Shown: one piece after another, positions 15,395 through 23,384 of the stretch
Layout of the letters: each line of letters begins with the position of its first letter
Position numbering within the stretch: the first letter of the stretch is position 1
NCBI GenBank assembly: GCA_900552725.1
Contig: USAT01000008.1
Location: forward strand, 1-32,471
Length of the DNA: 32,471 bases
Direction of reading: 5' to 3'
Origin: an uncultured Eubacteriales bacterium
Lineage (GTDB): Bacteria; Bacillota; Clostridia; Oscillospirales; Oscillospiraceae
Position numbers and translations under genes: made by a program
The notes under the pieces: model-generated
What the model saw: only the letters and a program-made list of their open reading frames with translations
Told to the model about the DNA's origin: nothing
The model's database searches: none

Positions 15395-16408
15395 TTACAG
15401 GGAGCGCACGCTTTCGCGGATCAGCAGCTTATAGGGAAGCTCAATCTTCAGCGGGATGCTGTGGTGCTTTTTCAGGCGGCTCTCCAGCGTGCGGATGACC
15501 TGCTGGCCCATCTCCGCGATGGGGACGTGGACGGTCGTCAGCGCCGGGGTGATCAGCCCGGAGGGGGAGATGTCATCCACGCTGATCACGGAAATATCCC
15601 GCGGCACCCGGAAGCCGTGCTCGTGCAGGCAGCGGATGGCGGCGATGGCCGTGTTGTCGTTGGCACAGAAGATGGCGGAGGGCAGTTCGGGGTTCTTCTC
15701 CAGGAACTGCTCTGTGGCCTGGTAGCCGCTGAAGCTGTCGTATTCGCAGAAGAACACATAGCTGGGCGGGATGGGGAGCCCCTCATCCCGCATGACGCTT
15801 TGGTACGCCTGGAAGCGGCGCTCGCCTCGGCCGCTGCCGATATAGCCGATGCGCCGGTGCCCGCAGGAGATCAGGTATTGCATGGCGGCGGTGGCGGCGG
15901 CGTAGCCGTCGCAGACCACCTGATCCATTTCAAAATCGGTGAAGGACAGGCCGCTGTAAACAATATTGCGGTACCGCTTGTGGAGGAAGGTCACGGCCTC
16001 CGGATCCTCAAAGCGGCCCACGACGATAGCACCGTCCACGTTGATGCCCTTGATACGGTTCAGCAGGGCCGTGCTCTGCAGGTTGAATTTGGTGAAGCAG
16101 AACGGAACGGTAAAGCCGCACTGGCTTGCGGCCTGCTCAATGGAGCGGACCATCTCATAGAAGAACGGGTTATCCTCGGGATTCCTGGTGTGCGACATAA
16201 AGCAGGCCAGCTGCGCACCGGCCACGCTGACACAGCTGGATTTCAGGTTCCGCGCCGCCGCGTTGGGAACGTAGCCGTAGGTCCGCACCAGCCGCCACAC
16301 CTTGTCGCGGGTCTCCGCCTTAGCAAAGCTGTTGCTGGTGTCGTTCAGGATCCGGGACACGGTGGACGGCGAAACACCGGCAAGCTTTGCAATGTCTTTG
16401 ATCGTCAT
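15395..16408 (-). CDS. LacI-family transcriptional regulator
   Basis: 337 aa. The N-terminal LacI HTH and hinge (MTIKDIAKLAGVSPSTVSRILN, then YVPNAAARNLK) are followed by a periplasmic-binding-protein-like effector domain. The start ATG 16408 has GGAAGGGG upstream. It is divergent from the sulfatase and shares a 160-bp intergenic region with it, so it probably controls the sulfatase-LarA-permease locus in response to a substrate or product. Effectors for the family are mostly sugars or sugar acids; the one here is unknown. Confidence 0.92.
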   Translation of the reverse strand: MTIKDIAKLAGVSPSTVSRILNDTSNSFAKAETRDKVWRLVRTYGYVPNAAARNLKSSCVSVAGAQLACFMSHTRNPEDNPFFYEMVRSIEQAASQCGFTVPFCFTKFNLQSTALLNRIKGINVDGAIVVGRFEDPEAVTFLHKRYRNIVYSGLSFTDFEMDQVVCDGYAAATAAMQYLISCGHRRIGYIGSGRGERRFQAYQSVMRDEGLPIPPSYVFFCEYDSFSGYQATEQFLEKNPELPSAIFCANDNTAIAAIRCLHEHGFRVPRDISVISVDDISPSGLITPALTTVHVPIAEMGQQVIRTLESRLKKHHSIPLKIELPYKLLIRESVRSL

Positions 16409-16461
16409 AAATCAAACCCCTTCCGCTTTCTGCGTTACGCATGCATAAAGAAATCGTTTGC

Positions 16462-16502
16462 GTAAATTTCCGTTTACATTGCGACATTTTATAGCATATA
16501 CT
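16462..16502 (+). promoter_or_regulatory. Sulfatase promoter with an operator-like repeat
   Basis: TTTACA (16473-16478), an 18-nt spacer and TATACT (16497-16502) form a plausible promoter for the sulfatase. Overlapping the -35 is GTAAA-TTTCCG-TTTAC (16462-16477), a perfect 5-bp inverted repeat around 6 bp, which fits a binding site for the divergent LacI regulator. The size and centre are not a textbook LacI operator, so the assignment is tentative. Confidence 0.5.
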
Positions 16503-16569
16503 AGAGTTGGATATAGAACTAATTTGTTGATTTTCCCTAAAATATGTATTGACTGGAGGATAACACAAA

Positions 16570-17619
16570 GTGTCGATTTTGTCAAACGTTTTACTGATTA
16601 CTGTGGACGATCTTAACTATGATTCCGTTGGTTGTTTTGGCTGCCAGGTGGATGACATCACCCCGAACATTGATAAGCTGGCCAGCGAGGGCGTCCGCTT
16701 CAACAATTCCCATGTGACCATCGCCGTGTGTCAGCCGTCCCGTTCCGTCCTGCTGACGGGCCGCTATCCCCATCACAACGGCGCGAGAGGCTTTGAGGAG
16801 ATCGACGCCAGTGTTACCACGCTGACCCAGGTGCTGCACCGCGAGGGCTTCCTGAACGGCATCATCGGCAAGGAGGATCACGTCGCGCCCAAGGAGAAAT
16901 TCTTCTGGGACGAATATGTGCAGACCTACTGCGAGGAGGAGGGCTGGGGCCGCTCACCGGAGGTGTATTACGACAAGGTCAAGCAGTTCCTGACCCGTGC
17001 CCGGGAGGAGGGCAAGCCCTTCTTCCTGATGGCCAACTCCCATGATCCCCACCGTCCCTATGTGGGCGCTGATGATGAAATGTTCTATTTCGGGCATCAT
17101 ACTACTGCCGACCGTATTTACACGCCGGAGGAGATCACGGTGCCCGGCTGTCTCCCCGACCTGCCGGACGTGCGGAAGGAGCTGGCACAGTACTTCTCCA
17201 GCGTTCACCGCGGCGACCAGATCGTGGGCAAGATCCTGCAGGCGCTGGACGACATGGGCTATCGTGACGATACCCTGGTGCTGTTCCTGAGCGACAACGG
17301 CATGGCCCTGCCCTACGCCAAGACGAACTGCTATCTCAACAGCACCAAGAGCCCCTACATCATGCGCTGGCCGGGGCGGATCCCCGCCGGTTCCGTCAGC
17401 GACGCGCTGGTCTCCGGCATCGACTTTACGCCCACTGTGCTGGACGTGCTGGGCATCGAGCCGATCGTGGACGCGGACGGCAGATCCATGAAGCATACGA
17501 TCATGGAGGGCGCGGAGCAGTACGACGATATCTTTACCCTGTTCTTCAAGACGAACAATAACCACATCACCCACCGCGCGCTGCATTTCCCCATGCGCTG
17601 CGTGCAGAACAAGCGCTTT
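16570..17619 (+). pseudogene. Type I sulfatase, N-terminal part (interrupted)
   Basis: 350 codons from GTG 16570, behind GGAGGA. The alkaline-phosphatase-fold metal site VDD (12-14) and the formylglycine motif C-x-P-S-R (C54-R58) are intact, and FLSDNGMA is present. The Cys-type motif is the substrate of the anaerobic maturase encoded at 24252. There is no signal peptide, so the enzyme would be cytoplasmic. The conserved text stops at CVQNKRF, where an AT-richer element begins, and resumes as AYIFNAW at 20805. The stub continues in frame into an HTH protein up to the stop at 18136-18138, so a chimeric sulfatase-HTH protein could be made. The substrate is a sulfate ester, not predictable further. 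Confidence 0.88.
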
Positions 17620-17697
17620 TGCAATGGTATTTTCAATCACACATCGCTGTGTGAATTTAATCAGGGCAAGCTGTTACTCCATTTAACGATACCTTTT

Positions 17698-18138
17698 GAA
17701 AAAAAGCCAAAGACCAACTTACCGAGCGACAATCTCAAGTACTACCGTCAGCGGAAACAGATGACAACAAGGCAGTTGGCGGAAAAGCTGGATATTGTGC
17801 CAGCGACTGTTGTGTTGTATGAAAGCGGAAAGCATCCCATCCCTTACGATGTAGCTATCAAACTGGCAGATGTTTTGAAAATCGAAGCAGCTTTGTTCTA
17901 TGATGATTTTTCCCGTTTCCTTGCCGTACCCTATACCGAAGCACTAAAGAGTGTTAGAATGGCTCTGGGGCTGTCACAGAAGGCTTTTGCCGAGCAAATA
18001 GAAGTTATACCCAGTTACTACTATAAGCTCGAAGAAGGTAATCGCAGGCCGTCACGAAAGGTTTATCAGAAGATATGTGCTGTGCTCGAAGCGACCGGTC
18101 GACAAACTTCACTTTTATGGGAGCAACCATTACAATAA
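17698..18138 (+). CDS. Double helix-turn-helix (XRE-type) regulator of the element, 5' end unclear
   Basis: About 146 codons with two XRE/HTH_3-like domains: residues LKYYRQRKQMTTRQLAEKLD (from about 17740) and VRMALGLSQKAFAEQIEV (from about 17950), each followed by VLYESGKHPI or YYKLEEGNRRP. Proteins of this type precede tnpV in Tn4451/TnpX-like elements and probably regulate excision or expression. No in-frame ATG with a ribosome site lies ahead of the first domain; the first ATG (17761) is inside it. The 5' end may therefore have been trimmed on insertion, and the protein may only be made fused to the sulfatase stub. Confidence 0.7.
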   Translation, partial: EKKPKTNLPSDNLKYYRQRKQMTTRQLAEKLDIVPATVVLYESGKHPIPYDVAIKLADVLKIEAALFYDDFSRFLAVPYTEALKSVRMALGLSQKAFAEQIEVIPSYYYKLEEGNRRPSRKVYQKICAVLEATGRQTSLLWEQPLQ

Positions 18139-18166
18139 AAGTGAAAAAACGATTGGAGGAGTGACT

Positions 18167-18496
18167 ATGGCACAGAATTTGACTTATACCCGTTGCGGTG
18201 ATTATCTCATCCTTGATATTCAGTTGAGCCACATAAGCGATAAACCGCTTGGGAAATACGGCAGGATGCGCAGAGCATTTCTTGCGGAAAATAATCCAAT
18301 GCTCTTGGATGACATGATTCTGACGGAAACCTTGTTCCCGCACCTGTGGGAGATCGACGAAACAGCTCACCGTAGAGTGGAACAGATAATGACTGAACTT
18401 CTGGAGAAAAATCCGGCTCCGGATAAGTCAACCCAACAGCTTGCTTGGGTGCAGCACATGAGCTATGCCTTGGGCCTATGTCTATTGATGATTTAG
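18167..18496 (+). pseudogene. tnpV: TnpV-like transposon protein, C-terminus replaced
   Basis: ATG 18167 has GGAGGAGTGACT upstream. The protein MAQNLTYTRCGDYLIL...KYGRMRRAFL...HLWEIDETAHRRVE...LLEKNPAPDKSTQQLAWVQHM matches the TnpV family found in Tn4451-like clostridial transposons, whose function is unknown. After WVQHM the conserved tail is lost and the frame ends at TAG 18494-18496 in sequence belonging to the restriction-like gene. This marks an internal junction near 18455-18475. A hairpin (18110-18118/18135-18143) lies just upstream. Confidence 0.75.
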
Positions 18497-19683
18497 ATAA
18501 GTCACAGTACAACAGAATGATCACTTATTTAAAGAAACTGAGAGGTTCTTATGGGCGCTATCAAGATGCTTATCAAGCATTATGTGACGATTTAGGTGTA
18601 AAACCGACACTTCCGGATAACTCAACACGCTTACCAATCGCATTTATGAAAACGTGTGGATGGGTTGAAAGCCAGCGTACACGAAAACTGTATCCACCTA
18701 AATCCCTGGAATGCCTTTGCTTAACACAGCATGGTGCTGATTTGGCTAACAGCCTTCGTGAGGTAAAAGATTTGCGTATGGATGAGTATTACAGCTATCC
18801 AGAACACACTCGCAATTCATTGATTCGTTTGGGGGTGTATTCAATGCTTTTGCGTGCAGGCTATGATACTTCACCCGTTCAAGAAACAATGCGGCAAGAT
18901 CAAGTTGTGTGTGCTGATGTTCTTAATGGAAAGGAACTCCTTTTTTCTCCTTACCAAACGCTGCACCGTTCTGTTGTGGATGAAGCGTTGGGGATTCATA
19001 GAGAAATTGCAGGCACACAGACACATACAGATGTATTGCCAGACATAAAACGAACAGATGCGAATGTCAATAATATATGCTTGACAATTTCTACCAATGG
19101 CGCACATTCCACTTCTGATGTGGAAGTAAATAGCTTTGTCCAGCAAGTATTGGATGCAAAGAGTGTCGGTGAACGAAAGAAGGATATTATTGATAAAATC
19201 TTTGACGACAGCATAACGGATACACAGACAAAATTTTATCCACTTGTAGCAATGCTGTTTCGAGTAATGGGCTTGGATTGTCAGGCATCCAGACCTGGCG
19301 ATAACGGTGCTCGTTGGGATGCAATCATTGTCGATTCGGAGGAAAGTATTCCTATTGAAATCAAGTCTCCTACTGAGGAGCAGCATCTTTCTTTAAAAGC
19401 AATCCGCCAAGCGCTCGAAAATAAAGTGATTCTTTTATCAAGAGGGACGCATCCTACTTTGCCAGAGACAACTTCTTTAGCGGTTGGATATTACCTACCA
19501 AATGACAGAGCTGAGGTTACCAATCTTATGAGTGATTTCAAGACTGCGTTTGGTTACAATATCGGCATTATAGACTTGAAAACACTGCTTACAATAGCTG
19601 TTACCATTGTGTATGATGAAAAAACCTTTGATATTTCTGAACTAAACCGATTGGAGGGATTTGCAAATGCCACTTTTAACTAA
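18478..19683 (+). CDS. Restriction-endonuclease-like protein (PD-(D/E)XK), no methyltransferase beside it
   Basis: About 401 aa from ATG 18478; an in-frame TTG at 18445 lies within tnpV sequence and is unlikely to be original. The N-terminal half looks like a winged-helix DNA-recognition module (SYGRYQDAYQALCDDLGV). The C-terminal half has a PD-(D/E)XK nuclease core: FYPLVAMLFRVMGLDCQASRPGDNGARWDAIIVD, then IPIEIKSPTEE supplying the E-x-K pair. This resembles type II/IIS restriction enzymes, from pattern only. No good ribosome site precedes 18478, so the true N-terminus may have been cut off. AT-rich. The start of a following gene (19667) is truncated after seven codons, so this is a fragment of a larger operon. 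Confidence 0.65.
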   Translation: MSIDDLDKSQYNRMITYLKKLRGSYGRYQDAYQALCDDLGVKPTLPDNSTRLPIAFMKTCGWVESQRTRKLYPPKSLECLCLTQHGADLANSLREVKDLRMDEYYSYPEHTRNSLIRLGVYSMLLRAGYDTSPVQETMRQDQVVCADVLNGKELLFSPYQTLHRSVVDEALGIHREIAGTQTHTDVLPDIKRTDANVNNICLTISTNGAHSTSDVEVNSFVQQVLDAKSVGERKKDIIDKIFDDSITDTQTKFYPLVAMLFRVMGLDCQASRPGDNGARWDAIIVDSEESIPIEIKSPTEEQHLSLKAIRQALENKVILLSRGTHPTLPETTSLAVGYYLPNDRAEVTNLMSDFKTAFGYNIGIIDLKTLLTIAVTIVYDEKTFDISELNRLEGFANATFN

Positions 19684-19690
19684 TGAATGA
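19667..19690 (+). pseudogene. Truncated start of the gene after the nuclease (7 codons)
   Basis: GGAGGGATTTGCAA is followed by ATG 19667 and the short frame MPLLTNE, then TGA. The strong ribosome site and overlap with the end of the nuclease gene are what one expects for a coupled partner gene, such as a methyltransferase. The coding sequence switches near 19682 to recombinase sequence, so the partner has been lost. The identity of the partner is a guess. Confidence 0.45.
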
Positions 19691-20804
19691 GGAAGGCTTC
19701 CACACTCCTTCCGGTGCAGCATTCAACGCATCAACAACAAGGTTGGTTTTAAGAAATCCCATTTATTGTACTGCTGATAAACGCAGTTATGATTATTTCA
19801 TCGACCATGACGGTAATGTATTCGGAGATATGACAGAGTTTGACGGAACTCACGGATTGTCAGCTTACAATAAAACTGACCAAGAGAAGTACGAGGGAAG
19901 CGACAGCACATTTATCTCTCCGAAATATGTCCAGACCATTGAAAGTAAGCCTGTCAGCGAGTGGATTATTGCAGTCGGTAGGCATGAAGGATTTATCCCA
20001 AGTGAACAATGGGTTGAGGTGCAGGAACTTCTGGAGGCTATTGCGGAGAAATACAACCGTCCGCACAGAAAGACCAACGCTCTGTTGGCGGGACTGGTGC
20101 ATTGTCCTCACTGCGGCAGGCGATTGAGTGTGATTTCCGAGTCTGACCGTTGGACGAACGGAAAACCTCGATTCAAATATGTTTGTCCCGGCTATCGCAA
20201 AAAGGAATGTAATTTCAAAGCGGTAGACGGCGTTCTTCTGGATGAATTTGTGGTACGGCAGTTATCCGATCTGTCAGATGAAAACAGTGAGCGTTTCAAA
20301 GATATTCTCGAAATTAAAATCGAGGAGGTTCTTGAAAAATCACAGACAGTACAGGAGCACACCTTCATTAAAAAGAAACGTGACAAGCTGAAAGCGGATA
20401 TTGCAGCGCAGACAAGAAATCTGCGTGAAGCGGACGGCAGTATCAAGCAATTTATCCAGGAGGATTTGCAGAATCTGGCTATGGAACTTCGAGAAACGGA
20501 GCGGCAGCTTTCCAAACTGGATGAAAGCAGAAAGAACAATATGATTGCCATCCGTGACTTGGAAATGACAAAAGAAAGGTTGCTCTCCTTTGCAGAATAT
20601 GCAAAAGATGCGCAACCGGAGGTTCTGGTCACTTTGATCCAGACTATTGTAGAAAGAATTTATATCGTGGAAAAGGATAACGAGCGTTACTGCCACATCT
20701 TTATCAAGGGCTGTTCCGGAGAAGATTACACCGGCTTCTTCCGGACAGCCGGTTACATAGAGCAAAAAACTACACCTGTGTGTGATTCAGAACAGTGTTG
20801 CATT
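19683..20804 (+). pseudogene. Large serine recombinase, C-terminal fragment without catalytic domain
   Basis: About 374 codons starting NEEGFHTPSGAAFNASTTRLVLRNPIY, which corresponds to the middle of the Recombinase domain (PF07508-type). They continue with the zinc ribbon CPHCGRRL...CPGYRKKEC and a long coiled coil (about residues 200-300, LRETERQLSKLDE). The N-terminal 200 or so residues with the catalytic serine are absent, so it cannot cut DNA. TnpX-type recombinases lie next to one end of their element, as here, where the right end is at the 3' end of the gene. The frame lacks its own stop and reads on into the sulfatase C-terminal fragment. Confidence 0.85.
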
Positions 20805-21052
20805 GCCTATATCTTCAACGCATGGTCTGACGGTGAGACCACCTTCCTCAATGAATCCACGGAGGGACTTACCTTCAAGGCCATGGAAAAGGCCGCCGAG
20901 ACCGACAGCTATATCCGCCACCGGGTGGACTTCTTCAAATACCGTGTGACGGAGGAGCTGTACGACTATGTTACGGATCCCCACGCCAAGAACAATCTGA
21001 TCGAGAAGCAGGAATATATAAGGTGTTCCGCCGCGGATTTGAAAACTTCTGA
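20805..21052 (+). pseudogene. Type I sulfatase, C-terminal part, with probable frameshift
   Basis: Resumes as AYIFNAWSDGETTF... and runs through YRVTEELYDYVTDPHAKNNLIEKQEY, the usual C-terminal sulfatase motif. From 21018 the current frame gives RCSAADLKTSDGRKKT, which is unlike sulfatases, and runs into the larA frame. Two bases over, the sequence reads VFRRGFENF and stops at TGA 21050-21052, 17 nt before larA. The dinucleotide run TATATA (21015-21020) suggests a 2-bp TA expansion. Both the split and the shift point to a decaying gene. Confidence 0.8.
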
Positions 21053-21068
21053 TGGGAGGAAGAAAACA

Positions 21069-22529
21069 ATGAAGCTTGATTTTGAATACGGTCACGGCCT
21101 GATGAGTGCGGAGCTTCCGGACAGCACCGAGGTATTTATCCCCGGCGAGACGGTGGCCGATCCGCCCTGCCTGCCGCAGGACTGGGACGTGCTGTACAAC
21201 GAAACGGTCCGCACGCTGCGTGAGCCCCTTGATATGCCGCCCCTGCGCGAGCTGGCTGCCCCCGGAAAGACGGCGGTCATCGTGATCCCCGACATCGTCA
21301 AGGGCGGCTGCCAGCCCACCAGCCACCGCAAGGTAGCCATCCGGGCCTGCCTGGACGAGCTCTACGCCGGCGGCGTGGAAAAGCAGGACGTGCTGCTGAT
21401 GATCTCCAACGGCCTGCACCCCCGTGCCACGGTCGCGGAGATGCGGCAGATCCTCGGCGAGGAGCTATTCAACGAATTCTACTATACCGGTCAGATCACC
21501 AGCCATGACAGCGAGGATGCCGCCAATATGGTGGACCTGGGCCATACCCACCGCGGTGATCCGGTGCTGATGAACCGCTATGTCTTTGAGTGTGACATCC
21601 CGATCCTCATCGGCCACTGCCAGGGCAACCCCTACGGCGGCTATTCCGGCGGCTACAAGCACTGCACCACCGGCATCACCCACTGGCGCTCCATCGCGAG
21701 CCACCATGTGCCCGAGGTGATGCACCGTCCGGACTTTGCCCCGGTCTCCGGCCACAGCCTGATGCGTACCAAGTTCGATGAGATCGGTATGTACATGGAG
21801 GAAAAGATGGGCCACCGCTTCTTCTGCTGCGACGCTGTGCTGGATACCTATTCCCGCCAGATCGAGATCTGGAGCGGCAATGCCTACGAGGTGCAGAAGG
21901 CGTCCTGGCCTATGGGCAACCGCCGCACCTATATCCCCTTTGCCAAGGAGAAGTATGACGTTATGGTCTTTGGCATGCCGCAGAATTTCCACTACGGCGA
22001 CGGTATGGGCACCAATCCCATTCAGATGATGCAGGCACTCTCCGCGCAGGTGATCCGCCACAAGCGCGTCATGAAGGACAGCTGCGTGATCATCTGCTCC
22101 TCCATCTGCAACGGCTATTTCCATGATGAGCGCTGGCCCTATCTGCGGGAGCTGTATGAGATGTTCCAGCACGATCATATGAACATTCTGCCGGATATGA
22201 ACCGCTATGGCGAGTATTTTTCCACCAACGAGGAGTATATCCGCAAATACCGCTTTGCCAACGCCTTCCACCCCTTCCACGGCTTCTCCATGATGAGCTG
22301 CGGCCATATCGCCGAGATGAATACCAGCGCCATTTACATCGTCGGCGCGCAGGAGCCGGGCATCGCCCGCGGCATGGGGCTTAAGACCCGCGCCACCTTT
22401 GAGGAGGCCCTTGCCGATGCGAAGAAGAAGCTTGTCGGCAGCAATCCCCGTATTCTTGCCCTGCCCAAGACCTTCAAGGTCGGCGCCGTCCATCTCTGTA
22501 TGGCCGATGACGATCTCAAGACCGTCTGA
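21069..22529 (+). CDS. LarA-family (nickel-pincer) 2-hydroxyacid racemase/epimerase homologue
   Basis: 486 aa from ATG 21069 with GGGAGGAAGAAAACA upstream. LarA-type features are SNGLHPRATVAEM (the His equivalent to LarA H108 is present) and GGYSGGYKHCTTGITHWRSIASHH, which holds the lysine that carries the nickel-pincer nucleotide and a following His. At the site where LarA has a second catalytic His, ten residues before the lysine, I read Asn, if my alignment from memory is right. The family interconverts 2-hydroxy acids; characterised members act on lactate, malate, phenyllactate or sugar acids. LarB/C/E for the cofactor are not in the window. Follows the sulfatase closely, probably in one operon. 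Confidence 0.8.
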   Translation: MKLDFEYGHGLMSAELPDSTEVFIPGETVADPPCLPQDWDVLYNETVRTLREPLDMPPLRELAAPGKTAVIVIPDIVKGGCQPTSHRKVAIRACLDELYAGGVEKQDVLLMISNGLHPRATVAEMRQILGEELFNEFYYTGQITSHDSEDAANMVDLGHTHRGDPVLMNRYVFECDIPILIGHCQGNPYGGYSGGYKHCTTGITHWRSIASHHVPEVMHRPDFAPVSGHSLMRTKFDEIGMYMEEKMGHRFFCCDAVLDTYSRQIEIWSGNAYEVQKASWPMGNRRTYIPFAKEKYDVMVFGMPQNFHYGDGMGTNPIQMMQALSAQVIRHKRVMKDSCVIICSSICNGYFHDERWPYLRELYEMFQHDHMNILPDMNRYGEYFSTNEEYIRKYRFANAFHPFHGFSMMSCGHIAEMNTSAIYIVGAQEPGIARGMGLKTRATFEEALADAKKKLVGSNPRILALPKTFKVGAVHLCMADDDLKTV

Positions 22530-22550
22530 GCTGTTGCAGCATCAGAAAAG

Positions 22551-22594
22551 GAGCCGCCGGATACAGGAGCCCAAACGGACTGTACCGGCGGCTC
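22551..22594 (+). terminator. Hairpin after the larA-like gene
   Basis: GAGCCGCCGG (22551-22560) pairs with CCGGCGGCTC (22585-22594), with extra pairing of TACAG and CTGTA inside. There is no strong T-run (TTCG follows), so it is likely a partial terminator or an mRNA-stabilising hairpin that lowers expression of the permease genes. Confidence 0.6.
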
Positions 22595-22625
22595 TTCGCG
22601 TTATCCGGCCACAGGAGGCGTTTTT

Positions 22626-23369
22626 ATGGATCTGAACTGGACGCTGATCGCCGTGGTCGCCGCCATCAACTTTGCCGCCGCGCTGCTGCAGGCGTCCTGC
22701 GGCTTCGGCTACGCCATGCTGGCCATGACGCTGATGCCGCTGGTGCTGCCCATGCAGACCTGCTCCGCCGTCTCGGCGGTAACGGTGGTGGCTATCGGTT
22801 TGCAGATGGTGCTCCTGCTGCGCCGCCATATCCGGTTCCGGCAGATACTGCTGCCGCTCTGCGGCTGCTTTATGACCACGCGGCTGGGTATATGGTGCCT
22901 GCTCCATTTTCCGGAGCAGACGCTGCGGTGGATCCTTGCGGGACTGATTTTTCTGCTGACGGGCTTCTTTTTCTATATGCAGCACCGGAGCATCCGCCTG
23001 CGGGACAAGTGGTACTGCGGACTGGGCACGGGACTTGTCACCGGGCTCTCCACGGGAATGTTCAATATCGTGGGCCCGTTTTTTATGGTGTACTACGCAA
23101 GCATCATGGACGATCCCCTCTGCGTGAAGGCCAGCCTTGAGTGCAGCTTCCTTGCGGCGGGGGCTTACGCCACGGTGCTGCATCTGCGCAGCGGGACCTT
23201 CGTGCCGGAGGGAGTGCCGCTGTATGCGGCATCCGCGCTGGCCGCGCTGCTGGCCGGTGTCATCGGACTGCGGCTCTACCGGCACATTGACCGGAAGATG
23301 CTGGCACGCGTGATTTACGTTCTGCTGCCGCTTCTGGCAGTGACACTGCTGCTGAAGGGGCGCAGCTGA
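22626..23369 (+). CDS. TauE/SafE-family membrane permease 1
   Basis: 247 aa, almost entirely hydrophobic with about 7-8 membrane segments and the family's glycine-rich repeats (LLQASCGFGYAMLAMTLMPLVLP; GLVTGLSTGMFNIVGPFFMVYY). ATG 22626 follows AGGAGGCG. TauE/SafE members export sulfite, sulfoacetate or related sulfur anions, among others. Next to a sulfatase and maturase, a sulfur-oxyanion role is likely but inferred. A second family member follows after 15 nt. Confidence 0.85.
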   Translation: MDLNWTLIAVVAAINFAAALLQASCGFGYAMLAMTLMPLVLPMQTCSAVSAVTVVAIGLQMVLLLRRHIRFRQILLPLCGCFMTTRLGIWCLLHFPEQTLRWILAGLIFLLTGFFFYMQHRSIRLRDKWYCGLGTGLVTGLSTGMFNIVGPFFMVYYASIMDDPLCVKASLECSFLAAGAYATVLHLRSGTFVPEGVPLYAASALAALLAGVIGLRLYRHIDRKMLARVIYVLLPLLAVTLLLKGRS

Positions 23370-23384
23370 GAAAGGGTTCTTCTT

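Larger units (their letters stand above)
17618..20804 (+). mobile_element. Remnant serine-recombinase element of about 3.2 kb inserted in the sulfatase gene
   Basis: The sulfatase frame breaks at 17619 and resumes at 20805. Removing the segment between TT 17618-17619 and TT 20803-20804 gives CGC-TTT-GCC-TAT, which restores K-R-F-A-Y-I-F-N-A-W. Serine integrases exchange DNA at a 2-bp core, which a TT pair would fit. The ends carry imperfect inverted repeats: GCAATG (17621-17626) with CATTGC (20801-20806), and AATCACACA (17635-17643) with TGTGTGATT (20779-20787). Cargo: a double-HTH protein, TnpV, a restriction-like gene and half a large serine recombinase. Base composition is clearly lower in GC than the flanks. 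With the catalytic domain missing, the element cannot move by itself. Confidence 0.85.

Noticed and set aside
16570..18138. A natural sulfatase-HTH two-domain regulator
   Set aside because: The sulfatase is cut before its conserved C-terminus, which reappears at 20805, and base composition changes at the junction.
18445..18477. Start of the nuclease at TTG 18445
   Set aside because: These codons overlap conserved TnpV coding sequence read in another frame and belong to the other side of the junction.
19683..22529. A single 948-aa protein
   Set aside because: It is three unrelated pieces in one frame: recombinase fragment, sulfatase C-terminus and a LarA homologue that has its own ribosome site at 21069.
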